Shown here piece by piece: positions 1 through 43,425 of a stretch of 64,000 nt of DNA (positions are counted from its first letter, which is position 1; every line of letters begins with the position of its first letter). A program made the translations under genes and the position numbers. The stretch covers positions 154,296 through 218,295 of the forward strand of contig NW_004451007.1 in assembly GCF_000321225.1 (NCBI RefSeq). The letters run 5' to 3'. This DNA comes from Odobenus rosmarus divergens (Eukaryota; Chordata; Mammalia; Carnivora; Odobenidae). The notes under the pieces are model-generated. The model did not search any database, had not been told where the DNA came from, and saw only the letters and a program-made list of their open reading frames with translations.

Positions 1-387
1 GATTTATGAGATAAGGTGATCAATATATGTTTGCTGATCCTGAACATAGCTCAGGAAAGTGAAAGGATGGATTAATTAAGGATTAAGCCAAACATGAATT
101 TTAATATCCAAAGACATTTATAAGCAAGAAACCCTGGGGCATATTTATAGAGCCACTTTAATTAGTCAGTATTCAAAGCAGCTTTACACATGAGTCAAGT
201 TTTCAACATATTTTACAAGCATCTCTTCTAAATGCGAGAGTTGAGGTACTGTAAACCAAGCATGGAATCCTGAATCAGAAAAGGTGGACCTCAGTTCTGG
301 CTCCACCAATTACAAACTCTGAGAGCTCATCACACAACTTGCTACAAAATGGAAGTTGGAGAACTCTAATGGGTTGCCACAAAGATT

Positions 388-583
388 TTTTTTTTTAAAG
401 ATTTTATTTATTTATTTGACAGAGAGAGACAGCGAGAGAGGGAACACAAGCAGGGGGAGTGGGAGAGGGAGAAGCAGGCTTCCCGCAGAGCAGGGAGCCC
501 GATGCGGGGCTCGATCCCAGGACTCTGGGATCATGACCTGAGCCGAAGGCAGACGCCCAACGACTGAGCCACCCAGGCGTCCC
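388..583 (-). mobile_element. SINEC (tRNA-Lys-derived carnivore SINE)
   Basis: The tRNA-like head reads on the minus strand (cgcctgggtggctcag from the right end) and the T-run at the left is its A-tail. A perfect 13-bp target-site duplication tgccacaaagatt flanks it at 375-387 and 584-596. It lies in intron 14 in the same orientation as the gene. Confidence 0.93.
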
Positions 584-645
584 TGCCACAAAGATTAAAC
601 CCAACAGTGGATGTGAATGTGCTTTGTAAAACAGAAAGTGATATA

Positions 646-890
646 GGGGCACCTGGGTGGTGCAGCTGGTTGGGTATACGGCTCTTGGTTTCAGCTCAGG
701 TCTGATCTTAGGGTCATGAGATCAAGCCCCACGTCGCATTCAGCTTGGAGTCTGTCTGAGATGCTCTCTCTCTCCCTCTCTCTCTGTCCCTCCCCCCACT
801 TGCACTCTTGTGCTCTCTCTCTTTCTCTCTAAATAAATACATAAATAAATAAATAAAATCTTTAAAAAAGGAAAAGAAAAAACCACCCCA
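646..890 (+). mobile_element. SINEC, plus orientation
   Basis: Starts ggggcacctgggtgg, continues through a CT-rich middle and ends in an (AAAT)n/A-rich tail. The target-site duplication aaagtgatata is seen at 635-645 and 891-901. It lies 62 bp from an oppositely oriented SINEC. Confidence 0.92.
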
Positions 891-1221
891 AAAGTGATAT
901 ATTATTTCCTCGAATAGAGGGGAAAGAGAAAATATGTTCATGAAAATTTGCTTTTATTCAAGTTAACAGTCTTATCACTAATTGTCTATATATATCCTTA
1001 AGATGGAGTACATTTGAATTTACTGATAATGATCCAAGACCCAAGAATTCTGGGTTTTGTTTGTTTGTTTTTTTTTTTTTGACTACTGCCCTCCCCAAAG
1101 TTTGCATTTGTAAGTGAAAATAACATAATTATCAAAGTATCTAAAATATAGTCACCTGTCATGGTGACTTTTTGTAGATTACATTAGTATCTTCCAGGTA
1201 ATTACAAGAGGTACTATATCA

Positions 1222-1435
1222 GAGTAGTTAGTTTAGGCTATGACATCAGACAGACCTAGATTCAAACCCTGTGTCCATCACTTCCTACTTCTTTATGAGA
1301 ATCCAGTCATCTGTAGCTCTGTTTTCTATCACAAAAGGGGAGGTACTCATAGTACAATAGCACAGGTTTCAAAGATTTAAGAGATACCAGCATTTATTGC
1401 ACTCAGCAGAATGCCTGGTATGTGGTACAGACGTT
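1222..1435 (+). repeat. MIR relic
   Basis: Contains the degraded order typical of MIR: 'cagacagacctagattcaaa', a tract like 'ctgtagctctgttttc', and a terminal 'atgcctggtatgtggta'. Old and diverged, so the boundaries are approximate. Confidence 0.5.
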
Positions 1436-2144
1436 ATAGATGTGAGCTATGATATTTAAAATTTGCTTTTGAGCACATAAAAATATTCCGCATATTGGTC
1501 ACCCTCATCCTTGAACGCATATGCAGTTCCTCATGTACACAGTGATACAGAAGCTCACGTGATTTTATAGCCAGATGGGAACTTCAACATGTATGAGCCA
1601 GGCATCATGAAAGACTACGGATACAAAGATGAACTAGATACTGTCTCTAATTTCAATACTTCTCAAGAATTGAAGACTCTTGAGGGCAAATATTTGTTGG
1701 CTCTGCCCACTTCCATATCTTCAGTGATCAAAATAGTGTATGGAATATTGAACTTGCTTGGTAAATGTTTGTAGAATAAGTTATCTAGTGCTTTTCGTGT
1801 ATATATAAATCCAGTTGTGGACACTAATTTTACTTATACTTTAGATATCCAACGAAGAAAAACTATAAAGAAAAATATTTTTATTAGCATTATTATAATT
1901 GGAACTGGGTTTAAATCCTAGCTCCTTGAAATAATGTTAACAATTTTCTTACAAAATAAATGCAATGACATTTGGCACCTTGAAAAAAAAAGTCAAGAAA
2001 TGTGCAGTACACCTAGGGAAGAATCCCCCCCCAAGTATTTGATAATGTGACAAACATAGGAAACTTGAGACCATTTCCTTACTTACTGCGTGTATTAACA
2101 TTTGTCCTGCACCTTGAATTATGTGATCACAAAATTTCATCTTA

Positions 2145-32768
<30,624 letters not shown>

Positions 32769-33537
32769 TCACATGATAACACAAACACAGAAATGTCTAA
32801 GGCGGGTCCCGCCTGGGTTAAAGGGTAAAATGCGGTACGCATAAAACACAGACGTTTCAGTTTTACATTATCAAAGGAATTCTCATACTAAAGATATCAG
32901 ATTATGATTCTGAGTTGGCCCCCAGAATCTCCTTGTTCCAAAGCCTTTCCCCTCCCTCCACACTCCCCTGCATCTTGGAGCCCTTGGTTACACGTTTTTT
33001 CCGCCATGCTCTCCCTCTCTCCCTGATATTATCTGCCACTCCCTAACAAACTCCCACTCATCCTATCCGTCCCAGCCCCAGAGTCACTGAAGGTGGAACC
33101 ACCCCTTGTTCTCTGTCTTCATGTAGCAATCTGAACTCTACTACCACAGTTTTATAACCATTCCTGACATTCACGATGAGAGGTACGTCAGGGCCAATTT
33201 TCTTAGTTATCTTGAATACTTTGCCCACTTCTTGGCACATAGTCTTAACTTACAATTTTTGAATAAATTCTTCAAGGAAGAAAGCAGTAACTTTTATTAA
33301 TGTTGAATCCCCACCGTGCTCTAGAATTACAAGACCGTAGTAGTAATTAAAAGGGGAATAATTTGCAATTTGTAGTCCTCATGGTGCTTAGAATAGTTCT
33401 ATGAAGCAGTAACAATTTATAAATTTTCAGACATAAAAATAAAACATATCTCAAAATATCGTATCTTATCCTTATGTAACATGTAATAACTTAAAATTGA
33501 AAAAAAAAATCAATGCTTCCTTAAAAGCAACGTCAAT

Positions 33538-33753
33538 CCGATGGACTCTGAAAAACAAACTGAGGGTTCTAGAGGGGAGGGGGGTCGGAGGATGGATTAG
33601 CCTGGTGATGGGTATTAAAGAGGGCACGTACTCAATGGAGCACTGGGTGTTATACGCCAACAATGAATCATGGAACACTACATCAAAAAGTAATGATGTA
33701 ATGTATGGTGATTAACATAACATAATAATAAAAAAAAGTGCAAAAAAAAAAAA
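33538..33753 (+). mobile_element. L1 3' end, strongly 5'-truncated, with TSD
   Basis: Begins ccgatggactctgaaaaaca and ends in the shared young L1 tail plus A-rich run. The flanking duplication caacgtcaat is seen at 33528-33537 and 33754-33763. Confidence 0.9.
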
Positions 33754-34679
33754 CAACGTCAATTAGCTTACGTCTCATTGGATAACAACACAAAAGTTAA
33801 ACCACATGCTTATAAATGTAGGACTAAACAGAGTCAAGCCAAAGTAAAGTTATAAAATAATTAAAATTTTCTCTAAGGAAAATGATTTCCTTTGAAATCC
33901 TCAATCATTCTTTATGAGGAAAATTTCTCTGGGAAGAGCATAAAGGGAGCAAAGAAAAAACAATGTTTTAAATTTCTGTAAACATGTGATGTTATGTCCT
34001 AACCACAATTTGTACATAGGATATATTTTGGAAAGCAATTAATAGGTATACATTACAAAATATAATCATATACTACTCTTTGCATTTTTCAAATATCTAA
34101 GTAAATTTTTTCACTCCCACTCCACATATGGATTGATGAGTTCTTTTGTTCATTAATTTAAATTCACTGAGATGTGCACAAGATCACAGCCAAATAACAT
34201 GCAAGCTTATTTCCCTTAGTAACCATAAAATCCTTGATAACAATAATAAAATACTTTAACTACTGAATATATTATTTCCCACATAGTCCCACATATATCA
34301 TCCTTCATTTTTCAAACATCTAAAAATGAAAATAAAAGTTATATCTCACACTGAATTATGTTAAACCAGAGTATTTGTCCTCAGAGTAGAAGTATCCCAA
34401 AAGATACTTATTTACCCCATCTTACTTGCCATGCGATTTAAAAGTGAAAAATAGGTAATGTGTTCTACAGAACACAATGCCATCTACTGCTAATCTTTTA
34501 TTAAAGACAAAATGAAAAGTAAAATTGATTTGGGGGAACCCTGCTGAGAAAGCAAAATTCAAGACTTAGCATCTTTGTATAAAAACACCTTTTTATATCA
34601 AAAAAGATATTTGTGAACTTAAAAACATGACGTAGATCAGACCTTTGCACTTTTTTGTTCCTTTTTTACCACTCTAGCA

Positions 34680-35060
34680 TGCACCCTCATCAAGTCACAC
34701 CTGGATTGTTGCATCTGCCTCCTATAGGTCTTCTCCCTGCTCCAGGTCATTGAGCATCTACTCCTAGACTAAACCTCTGTTGCTCAGTCAGGTCTCCTCC
34801 GCGCTTACTATCAATAATATTATATACCTTCTTTCATCTGGTGTACAATGCTCTTTTTGCTCTTGGTCACTTGATCTCTTGGGTAATTTTTGTACATCAT
34901 CTTCTAAAACATATTCTACCCAATTGGATTTCTCGGTCATTCCCCCATTTCACTGCAGCCCAAACCCCATGCTCACCACTTTTTCTGGAAAGCTCCTCCA
35001 CCCCCATTCTCCATGCCACAGCTCCAGAGCCAGGCCATGTCCACCTAGATGATCTTTAGA
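34680..35060 (+). repeat. L2-like relic
   Basis: 'catcaagtcacacctggatt', 'gttgcatctgcctcctatag' and 'gtcttctccctgc' resemble the coding end and 3' region of L2. It is diverged, and the two ~70-90-codon ORFs inside it are not genes. Confidence 0.5.
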
Positions 35061-36220
35061 ATATGGCAGCCAATGCCCTCATTTGGGAAGGCTTCAAATT
35101 TTTTATTTTAATTTAATTTTAACTCTTATTTGTTTTTATATTTCCTGTCCATGGAAGCACATATCAGCACTTTATTTTTGTTAGGATGATTATAAGAAAT
35201 AATGTCTACTTATTAATGGTTTCATGTGACTAAATCTTCTCTCTCTAAGTATACTGTAAACTCATTTTGGCTTCCTGACAGTGAGTCTTGGTTATTCTGT
35301 TTCCTAGGACACCTAAAAGTGACAGAGACAGTATAAATGCTTATTAAATTTTCACAGACTAATTGTATGGTGAATACCTTACAACTTTTCAAAAAACTTG
35401 AAAATAGGCAGGAAACATAGAAGTATGTCCAGCCTGCTGTAGCAATAACGTTCAGCAACCACCACAACAAAAAATCTTTAAGTAATTTGACTTTGTATTC
35501 GGTTGTTGGGAGCGAAATAAAATAAATTAATATTTGTTGCATGCCCGGCATTGAGCAAGTTACTGAAGATTAGGTTATCTACTTTAGCCTTAGCAATAAC
35601 CTCCTGAAGTGGAAATCATTATTTCTGTTCTACAAATGGGGAAAGAAAATTCAGAGAGTCATCCGTGCCCATGGCTTGACTTTAGGGATTCTACCAAAGC
35701 AAAAAAGAATCCAACTAAACTCATGTCTCGTAAGTTACCAAAACCTAAACCTTTAGTAAACAGAGAAAAGACAAAGGGGTTCGATGAATGCTCGTGAAGA
35801 GAATAATGCCACATTTAGATCTCCAAAAGTACCAGAGTAAAGAGTATTATTAAAAAGAAATCCTTAAATTATAGTGTACCATAAATGTCCCCTAAAGGGA
35901 AGTAGCTGGGCCCTTGCAAGTGGGGTGCAGAGGGGCGGCCAGCAGAAGGGGAAATTCACGCTCACTCTTCCAGTGCCTGAGGATTCTGTTAATTTGGAAC
36001 TCAGCTACCTATTTGGATTCAGGTGTCAGAATGATGCAGGGAAGGGAAAGAAGAAGGCCTTTAAAGAAAAATGCATTTGCAAAGAAGGAAAAAAAATGCC
36101 TTTTCCTATAAAGGGTCACGGAACATCCTGTGAATGAGAAGTGGCTGACCTCAGGGAGTTTGACACTGGGGAAAACTCTCTGCAAGAAATCGCATAAAGG
36201 TCAGTTCGTTCTTTCTTGCT

Positions 36221-36229
36221 TCCGTTCTT

Positions 36230-36261
<32 letters not shown>

Positions 36262-36262
36262 G
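36221..36262 (+). repeat. (CT)n/(CTTT)n pyrimidine tract
   Basis: Starts as CT dinucleotides, followed by ctttctttcttt. On the transcript strand it is purine-rich. Confidence 0.88.
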
Positions 36263-36335
36263 TTTTTTGATTCAATAAATGCTTATTGGACACCTGGTAG
36301 GTACCAAGCATTCAGCCGGGAATGGTCTGTGAGTG

Positions 36336-36494
36336 TTTTTTTAAATTTTATTGTTATGTTAATCACCATACATTACATCATTAGTTTTTGATGTAGAGTT
36401 TCGTGATTGATTGCGTATAACACCCAGTGCTCCATTCAATATGTGCCCTCTTTAATACCCAACACCAGGCTAACCCATGCCCCCACCCCCCTCA
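36336..36494 (-). mobile_element. L1 3' end, strongly 5'-truncated
   Basis: Reverse L1 tail: aatcaccatacattacatca, 'taacacccagtgctccattc', taatacccaacaccaggcta. It is more diverged than the other copies and has no clear target-site duplication. Confidence 0.85.
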
Positions 36495-36909
36495 GTTCTT
36501 TAAAGTCAATTAATTTTTTATCACCCTTGCTCCTCACCTATAACTACTATGAATTGGTTTAACATATCTATTATTAAATTCTTCTGGGTTTGGTAAACAA
36601 ATGTTAATTTGCATTTGCCCAAATACTAAAATAAGCAATATTTTGGGGGAGGATTCAGGTTTAAGGAAGTGTTTTTCATTAGGTAATTCCGTTTGTACAG
36701 TCAACCATTAGAGTCAACACCTTAACTGAAAAAAGTCCATTGTCAACTGAAAAAATCCTCCTTGGTGAAAGATTAGTCCTGACTTCATCTTGTGGTTGTG
36801 AGTTAATGCGTGTAGAGTACCGGGTTCACGGTGACATGCTTCATCAATGATAACTACATTTTACTGTTTTCAAGTCACACAAATTAAAAGGCTTACTAAT
36901 TTCAATGGG

Positions 36910-37290
36910 TGTTACAAACTGGATTGTGCTCCTCAAAATTCCTATGTTGAAACACTAAATCCCAATACCTTTGAATATGACTGTAATTGGACATGCTGGT
37001 CTTTAAAGTGGTAATTAAGATTTACAAAGCTCATATGGGTAGGCCTTCAACCAGTAGGATGGGAGTCTTTATAAGGAGAGGAAATTTGGGCATAGACATG
37101 CGTGAGCACAGATGAAAGACCATGTGAGGACACAGCAAGAAGGAGGCCATCTGCAAGTAGAGAAAGGTCTCGAGAGAAGCCAAACCTGCTGTCACCTTGG
37201 TCTTGGACTTACACACTTCAGAACTGGAAGAAAATCATTTCTGTTGTTTAAACCACACAGTTTGTGGTCCTACACAATGGGGACTGCGTG
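36910..37290 (+). mobile_element. MLT1-type solo LTR (MaLR, ERVL class)
   Basis: An old LTR with the standard order of MLT1 landmarks: tgttacaaactggattgtgc, 'ctatgttgaaacactaaatc', a degraded 'ggagtctttataaggagagg', 'accatgtgaggacacagcaa', 'cttggtcttggacttacac', and 'tttctgttgtttaaaccaca'. No internal retroviral region is attached. Family level is fairly safe; the subfamily is not determined. Confidence 0.75.
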
Positions 37291-37695
37291 GATTCCACTT
37301 ATTAACCACTGGTCGGTGTTTTTGCCTATTATTTTGTTTCACTTATGACTTAGATGCAGCTAAGAATATTTTCTCAAATTTGACAAAATTCTCTTCTTGA
37401 AACAACCACTGAAACTTATTCAAGAAGATTTATTTTTTTTATAGAAACATAGACGTTTATGAAAAAAAACAGTGGGAAATGGCTATGTTATAGAATCTCA
37501 GTTACACCACTAATTTAATTTATAAATTAAATTTACTTATAACATAACATTTCAAAGGAGTTTTCAGGAGGACTATGACAAAGTGTGTGTACAAAAAAAC
37601 TGGTTAAATATAAAAAGGAGAGTGGGTAGAAACCATTTGGAAAGAAGAAAGAGATATCCAAGGGACATGGCTTAATTATTAAAATTAGATTTAAA

Positions 37696-37887
37696 GGGCG
37701 CCTGGGTGGCTCAGTTGGTTAAGCGACTGCCTTCGGCTCAGGTCATGATCCTGGAGTCCCGGGATCGAGTCCCACATCGGGCTCCCTGCTCAGCGGGGAG
37801 TCTGCTTCTCCCTCTGACCCTCTTCCCTCTCGTGCTCTCTATCTCTCATTCTCTCTCAAATAAATAAATAAAATCTTTAAAAAAAAA
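37696..37887 (+). mobile_element. SINEC, antisense to the gene
   Basis: Head gggcgcctgggtggctcagt, (AAAT)n tail. The perfect 15-bp target-site duplication aaaattagatttaaa is seen at 37681-37695 and 37888-37902. Confidence 0.95.
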
Positions 37888-39489
37888 AAAATTAGATTTA
37901 AAATTTAACTTTCAATTTGAGGAAAATAAGGCAACGATCATAGACATGTTTCGGTTGTTAGAAGAAATACATGGTTCACTGGAACCGAGCTGGTCCTGTT
38001 ATTAAAACGTTTTCCTAATAAATGGTAGGTAAAGGACTCTGAATAACATAATGCATACAATTTTCAACTTTTATCTTCCAAAACATGAAACAGTTTAACC
38101 ATTTTTTTAATGTTTTTTTAAGAAAAGATGATAAATTTGTTTTGAATTAAAATGCATCCTTAGCCATGAAACTATTCTATATGACAGTGTAATGGTGGAT
38201 ACATGGCCTTCTCCATCTGTCAAAACTGAAGGAACAGCACAACACAGAGAGTGAGTCCTAGTGCAAACTACGATTTTATTTACTCATAATGTATCATTAT
38301 TGGTTGCAACAAATGTGCCACACTAATGCAAGACGTTAATAATAGGGAAAACTTCCATAGGGAAAACTTCCTTCCTGGTGATGATCTAACCTGCTATATT
38401 ATTAGATATTTGAAAGGGATAATTGTCAATATCCTCAGTCTCATAAACATGAGTTCCAGTGAATTGCCTCAAAGTGGTATTACTTGGAGCTATATAATAT
38501 AACTGAATCAATAACTTGACATAAATACATCAGGCATGGAGATATTGAGTTGGTGTTTCACAAAAGTCATAATTTCTTATTAGACACATGTAATAAAGCA
38601 GAAATTCTATTATTTTAAAAATAATCAGGGAACTTAAGATATTTTTTCTGACAGAATAATCTTCCTTACATTAAAACATTAATTTTGCTTAAATACTCAA
38701 ATAACTCAAAGTAGAAACTCCAGAATTTCATAACACAGGAGAAGGAAATAAATTTCCTTAGACAACTAAAAAAACAGGCTTAATCCATGGGATTATTCAA
38801 ATTTAAAACAACTCTATACACAATTAAATATCTGGGGCTGAAAACGTTACTATATTAAACAAGAAATTTATTATTAGAGCTATTGCATAGTTTTCCTACA
38901 TAATATGTAGTTATATTCTAGCCTACATAAAACTTTGTTAACATGGTTAATACAAAATCAAACATCAGGGAAATAATTATTTTAAAGTACTTTTTGACTC
39001 TTAAAGCAATACCTCAAATTAATGTTAACCATAAAGCCATAATATCTTTATAAAATATTAACAGCAAACCACGGATCTTATATGTTAAATGCATTACCAC
39101 TTAATAGACTGCATAAACCATATGAATGAAAATGTGCAAAATACATATGGCTTATAATTTTTGCTCAAGTAAAACATCACACCATATTAAGAATACAGTG
39201 ATAAGAGAACACTGCAAAATATTTTGAGCCTAAATATATGCCTTTACCTTATTGTTTTTTTCCACATTAATTGCTATTTTTGAAGGCATGTTGGGACAAC
39301 AGAAATATTTCACAGTGCTAAGAGAAGCTCTCCTTCCAAAGGCAAACAATACTAATTAATGAACTTGACATCTAAATGAAGAAGTGAGAGCGGGGAAGTT
39401 GGGAGGAGTCTCAACAGTAGGAATTTCACCGGGTTTTTACTGGTAGATTCCAATGGAGAATGGTTACCAAGAGGCAAGTTCACTTACAA

Positions 39490-41270
39490 ATCTGAAAAAT
39501 CTGTTTAGATATTCTTTTGCCATACCAGGCCCTTACTGAGTTTCAATCCTGGGAACGACTCTTCCTGAAACACTTTAGTAGCCATTTCAGAGTGTACCAA
39601 CCCTTTCCACACCTGTACAGTGGGATCTGCTAGAGGTAGTGTGGGAATGTTGATTTGGACCTTCGTGGAAAAAATCATTACATTTTCTTTATGGCATATA
39701 ATTATAATAAGAAAAATGAAATACAAAATTTTAATTACACATATTGACCATTAAATATACATAAAACTTTCAAAATCCTTTAAAATTCTTTAATGCTTAA
39801 AATCTGAGCTTGTTTTCATGAAATACCTTTTTTTATAATAAGTTTTATGACTTGGATATCAAATCCTTGATAATTACCATCAATGAAAGCTTTACTCACA
39901 AAAGTTGGTGGTAGCAAATGATAGCAAAGAATTCACCCCTTTTTCTCCAACTGGCAAGAAGTTCTTTCTTGGCATGAACCATGAGGAATACATTTATTAC
40001 ATTTCATGGTCCTTCCTTTTCTTGCACTGACAAATATAACAAAGACATTCCTGTGGAAATGCAAAAGCTTTTCCAACTTTTTCATATTAAGTATTTTAAA
40101 ATAATGATATAACTTGAGGTCAAGAATACACAGGTATTGCTTTAACAGTCTTAATAATTTTTCTCTATGGTTTAAAAATATAACACCAACTAAATATCAC
40201 AAATGAATCATTTTAATCCTTTTTCCAGAGTTGAATTTTTGCTTCAAATCCATAAACTCTGAGACCGTGTGTAATATTTTTTACATGGCTTTTGCAGTTT
40301 TCAATTAAGTTCATTCAGGTGCTCCAAAATGTCAGTTAAGTAAGCTATTTTTTCAAGTGAATAACTCTCCTTCAACAAATCTACAGTGAACAACATTCGA
40401 ACACACAGTCATTTTTCTATTAGCTTATAAACTCCTGAAAAAAAAGTGTCCTTTGGACAGCTTGTGCACTTTGGTATGTATCAGCAAATATGGTATTCCC
40501 TTATCTTTGCACAAAGCTGGAGCCATTTATTTTCATAATATCAATTTATGTGGATTTAAGATTTATGAGCAATCTTTTATGTACAAGAGCTTTTTACGTG
40601 AGTAAAACTAACAGAATCATGAGGTTCTCAGATTAAACTCTTGGTTTTTATATCTTCATGCCATTTATAGCTTTTATAACTTTCATGTCATTAGGGCCAG
40701 GGAATCAGCCTCATGTAATATTTGCTTACCATCCTATTGTAAAATATTCACTTGTCTCCTTGAATATATAATTTACAGAAGTTTGTTTTGCTTTTTTTTT
40801 CCAGAATAGAATAATGCTTTTCAAAGATTCTAACCACTGTTATTAACTAATATATTAGTTCCTTAAAGTCATCAATGTGCAACTATGACCTTTTTGATTT
40901 AATAATCTTTTCGATTAGTGTTGTCACTACGATGTGTGACATGCCATCACTACCTCTCCTGAGTGTATTCAAAAGTGGCTCATTTTCTATTTCTCCTACT
41001 GTCAATGACGGATATATAGGCTGGTAAAACAAGGAATTCTGCATTTAGCTTAAAGCATTAAATTGGAAATGCTACAAATGATGTTAAGAGCTTGATCAAA
41101 CAGCGCTGTACTCAGTCTCATAAAGAAATGTTCTTACTTCCTGTTTAAGAAAGTACAAAATTCCTGCTGCCTAAAATGGCTGGTTAGGGATACAGTGCCC
41201 ACAAAGTCTGTCCGGCATGTGGCTTCAATTGATCACTTTGCATTAAGTAAAATGGTTAGATCCAGTGTGA
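39490..41270 (-). pseudogene. hAT-family transposase fossil (Charlie/ZBED-like)
   Basis: Read on the minus strand, short pieces resemble hAT transposase in the right order. About 40450-40490 gives HTKVHKLSKG, like the family's 'HTxVRWLSRG'. About 40310-40370 gives SLEKIAYLTDILEHLNELN, like its C-terminal 'YLADIFxHLNxLN'. Stops and frameshifts break the reading frame throughout, so no protein is made. Outer limits are guesses based on where similarity and base composition change. A domesticated gene is excluded by the lesions. Confidence 0.6.
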
Positions 41271-41483
41271 GAATAATGATAAGAACATATGAATTCCAAT
41301 CTGAGGGAATCATTATTATATTATCTAATTAATATCTTAAGCATTTGAGTGGGTTATTTTGATGCTGAAGTCCTTCCGGCTTTCATCCCAAATTATCCAT
41401 TGCGTTGGAAAAGAAAAGATACGTAAAAATGACATCTAAAAACAGACTCTGGCATGTATAGCTTCAGAAATCTATTTGTAAAA

Positions 41484-41597
41484 CAATATATAATATACGT
41501 GTAACATATATAAATAATATACTATACAAGTAATATTATGTAAATATATAAAATAAGATATACAAATAAGTATATAATATACATTATGTATATAAGG
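41484..41597. repeat. AT-rich low-complexity tract
   Basis: Dense ta/at steps (atatataatatacgtgt and similar) with almost no G or C over about 110 bp. Confidence 0.85.
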
Positions 41598-41637
41598 TCT
41601 TCTGCATTCTTAAAATACTTTAAAATAAAGACAGGAA

Positions 41638-41800
41638 GGGTGGCCAGGTGGTTCAGTCGGTTAAGCATCTGCCTTCAGCTCAGGTCATGATCCCAGGGTC
41701 ATGCCGGAAGTCTGCTTCTCCCTCTCGCTCTGCCCCTCCCCGCCCCACTCTTGCTCTCTCTCTCACAAATAAATAAAATCTTAAAAAATAATAATAATAA
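41638..41800 (+). mobile_element. SINEC with internal deletion
   Basis: Head ggtggccaggtggttcagtc is followed directly by 'gtctgcttctccctctcgct'. The segment with 'gatcgagccccgcatcgggc' seen in other copies is missing. Ends in an (AAT)n tail that abuts the next SINEC. Confidence 0.85.
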
Positions 41801-41802
41801 AG

Positions 41803-42003
41803 GGGCACCTGGATGGCTCAGTCATTTGTTGAGAGTCTGTGTTCGGCTCAGGTCATGATCCCAAGGTCCTGGGATTGAGCCCCGAGGCGGGCTCCCTGCT
41901 CCGCAGGAAGCCTGCTTCTCCCTCTCCCACTCCCCCTGCTTGTGTTCCCTCTCTCGCTGTGTCTCTCTCTGTCAAATAAATAAATAAAATCTTTAAAAAA
42001 AAA
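41803..42003 (+). mobile_element. SINEC in tandem with the previous copy
   Basis: Starts ggggcacctggatggctcag immediately after the tail of the preceding SINEC; same orientation. It probably inserted into that A-rich tail. Confidence 0.9.
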
Positions 42004-42363
42004 TAGACGTGAAAAACTTAAAAAATTAAACATCCTGTAATCTAAATTAGAATATGGAATATTCACTTTCACTTCATTTAAAAAGCATAAAAAGTGTACA
42101 AAAGTATACTCATAATTCTGGATAATCAAAAAATATTTTGAAAACAATCAATTTCTGGAAACTACAGTCCTCTTTAACAATTTAGTAAATTTTACGTCCA
42201 GAAAAAAAAAAAAACAACTAATTTAATTCTAAGGGATTTGTTTCCAAAAACCTATATAAATTTAACATAATATATACATATTAATTCTAAAAATTGCATA
42301 AAAATTCTTGATTTCCATCAAAAATAAGACTTTGACTAATTGTTAACCTTAAAATCCAATAGG

Positions 42364-42424
42364 AAGAAAGGAAAAAGAGCAAAAGAAGAAAGAGAAAAAA
42401 AGAAAAAGAGGGAGAGAAGAGGAA
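42364..42424 (+). repeat. GAAA/GGAA-rich purine tract
   Basis: About 60 bp almost wholly A and G with gaaa, agaa and gggaga units. Confidence 0.8.
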
Positions 42425-42944
42425 ATAAACCATTTAGAAAATTAATAAAATTACTGATTCTCTGGCTCCTGACAAAAACATAAAAAAGTTAAAATTTATA
42501 GATACCTTCTACTTTAGAATCAAACAAGGAAAACTATGAGCAAAAAATATAAGCAAATGAAATGGGAAAGATAACTAAATGAATAGTTGCATAAAATCTT
42601 CACCAAGGATAAACATATTGATACAAAAGTCATGACCAGATAACCAGATTCGGTGGGAAAGGGGACATTTTGGTGCCAGTTCCACTGGCGAGTTCTTGGT
42701 CAATGAGAAGATCTGGGGAGATGCCATGTGTGGACATGAGTCTACATAAGTCTTCCTCAGCCAAATAGAAAATAATAAAAGTAATAAGAACTGTCAGCAA
42801 GTTTTTAGAGAAAGCCTTAAAGGAGCTTTCAAATCTAATGTTAACTATTGTGAGTTAACTTACTGTTTTATTATAAAAATGCTTTCACATCTTTTCTAAC
42901 ATTATAAAAAAAGTTCAACCATGCATATCTGCAGCACAACTGTA

Positions 42945-43425
42945 CCCTATTCTTGGCATTCTGGTTGGGAAACACTGATTTATTTTGCCATACTTCTAAA
43001 ATATAAGGCTGCAGTAGGCATTACTAATGGTCACCAATATTTTCAGTTTTTCTCCCCTTCGTGGACATTCAGAGATATGACACTGTTCATCTCTCCTGAC
43101 CTTAGGTAGGACCATGTGGCTTGCTTTGGCCAATAAAATCTGGGGATTGAAGTGACATACATCACTTCTCAGCAGAAGCATTTAAAAGCTGATACCCTCT
43201 TTCCCAACAGTGGCAATGATTAAAGAAGGTGTTAAACGTGGATGATACAAGACCAAAACCCCAGCAAGAGCGAGCCACTCTACAGGGAGCTTCTCTGGGG
43301 GCGGGGGGGTCCACCTGTTCCAAAATGGACTTCCCGTGAAAGAGAAATTGTTTTTTGTGTTAGGCACAGAGGGCTGGAAGTAAGTGTTAGTGCAGTACAT
43401 CACAGCCTACCATGATAAAGCCTCA
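42945..43425 (+). mobile_element. Probable old LTR (ERVL-class-like)
   Basis: Segments such as 'ccatgtggcttgctttggcc', 'aataaaatctgggg', 'tgacatacatcacttctcag' and a closing 'gttttttgtgttaggcacag' resemble old mammalian LTRs. I cannot name the family, and the limits are approximate. Confidence 0.4.

Noticed and set aside
356..541. 61-codon plus-strand ORF, and similar ORFs at 41848-42147, 45052-45252 and 63337-63588
   Set aside because: They lie wholly or largely in SINEC bodies and share the same SINE-derived peptide; there is no independent gene evidence.
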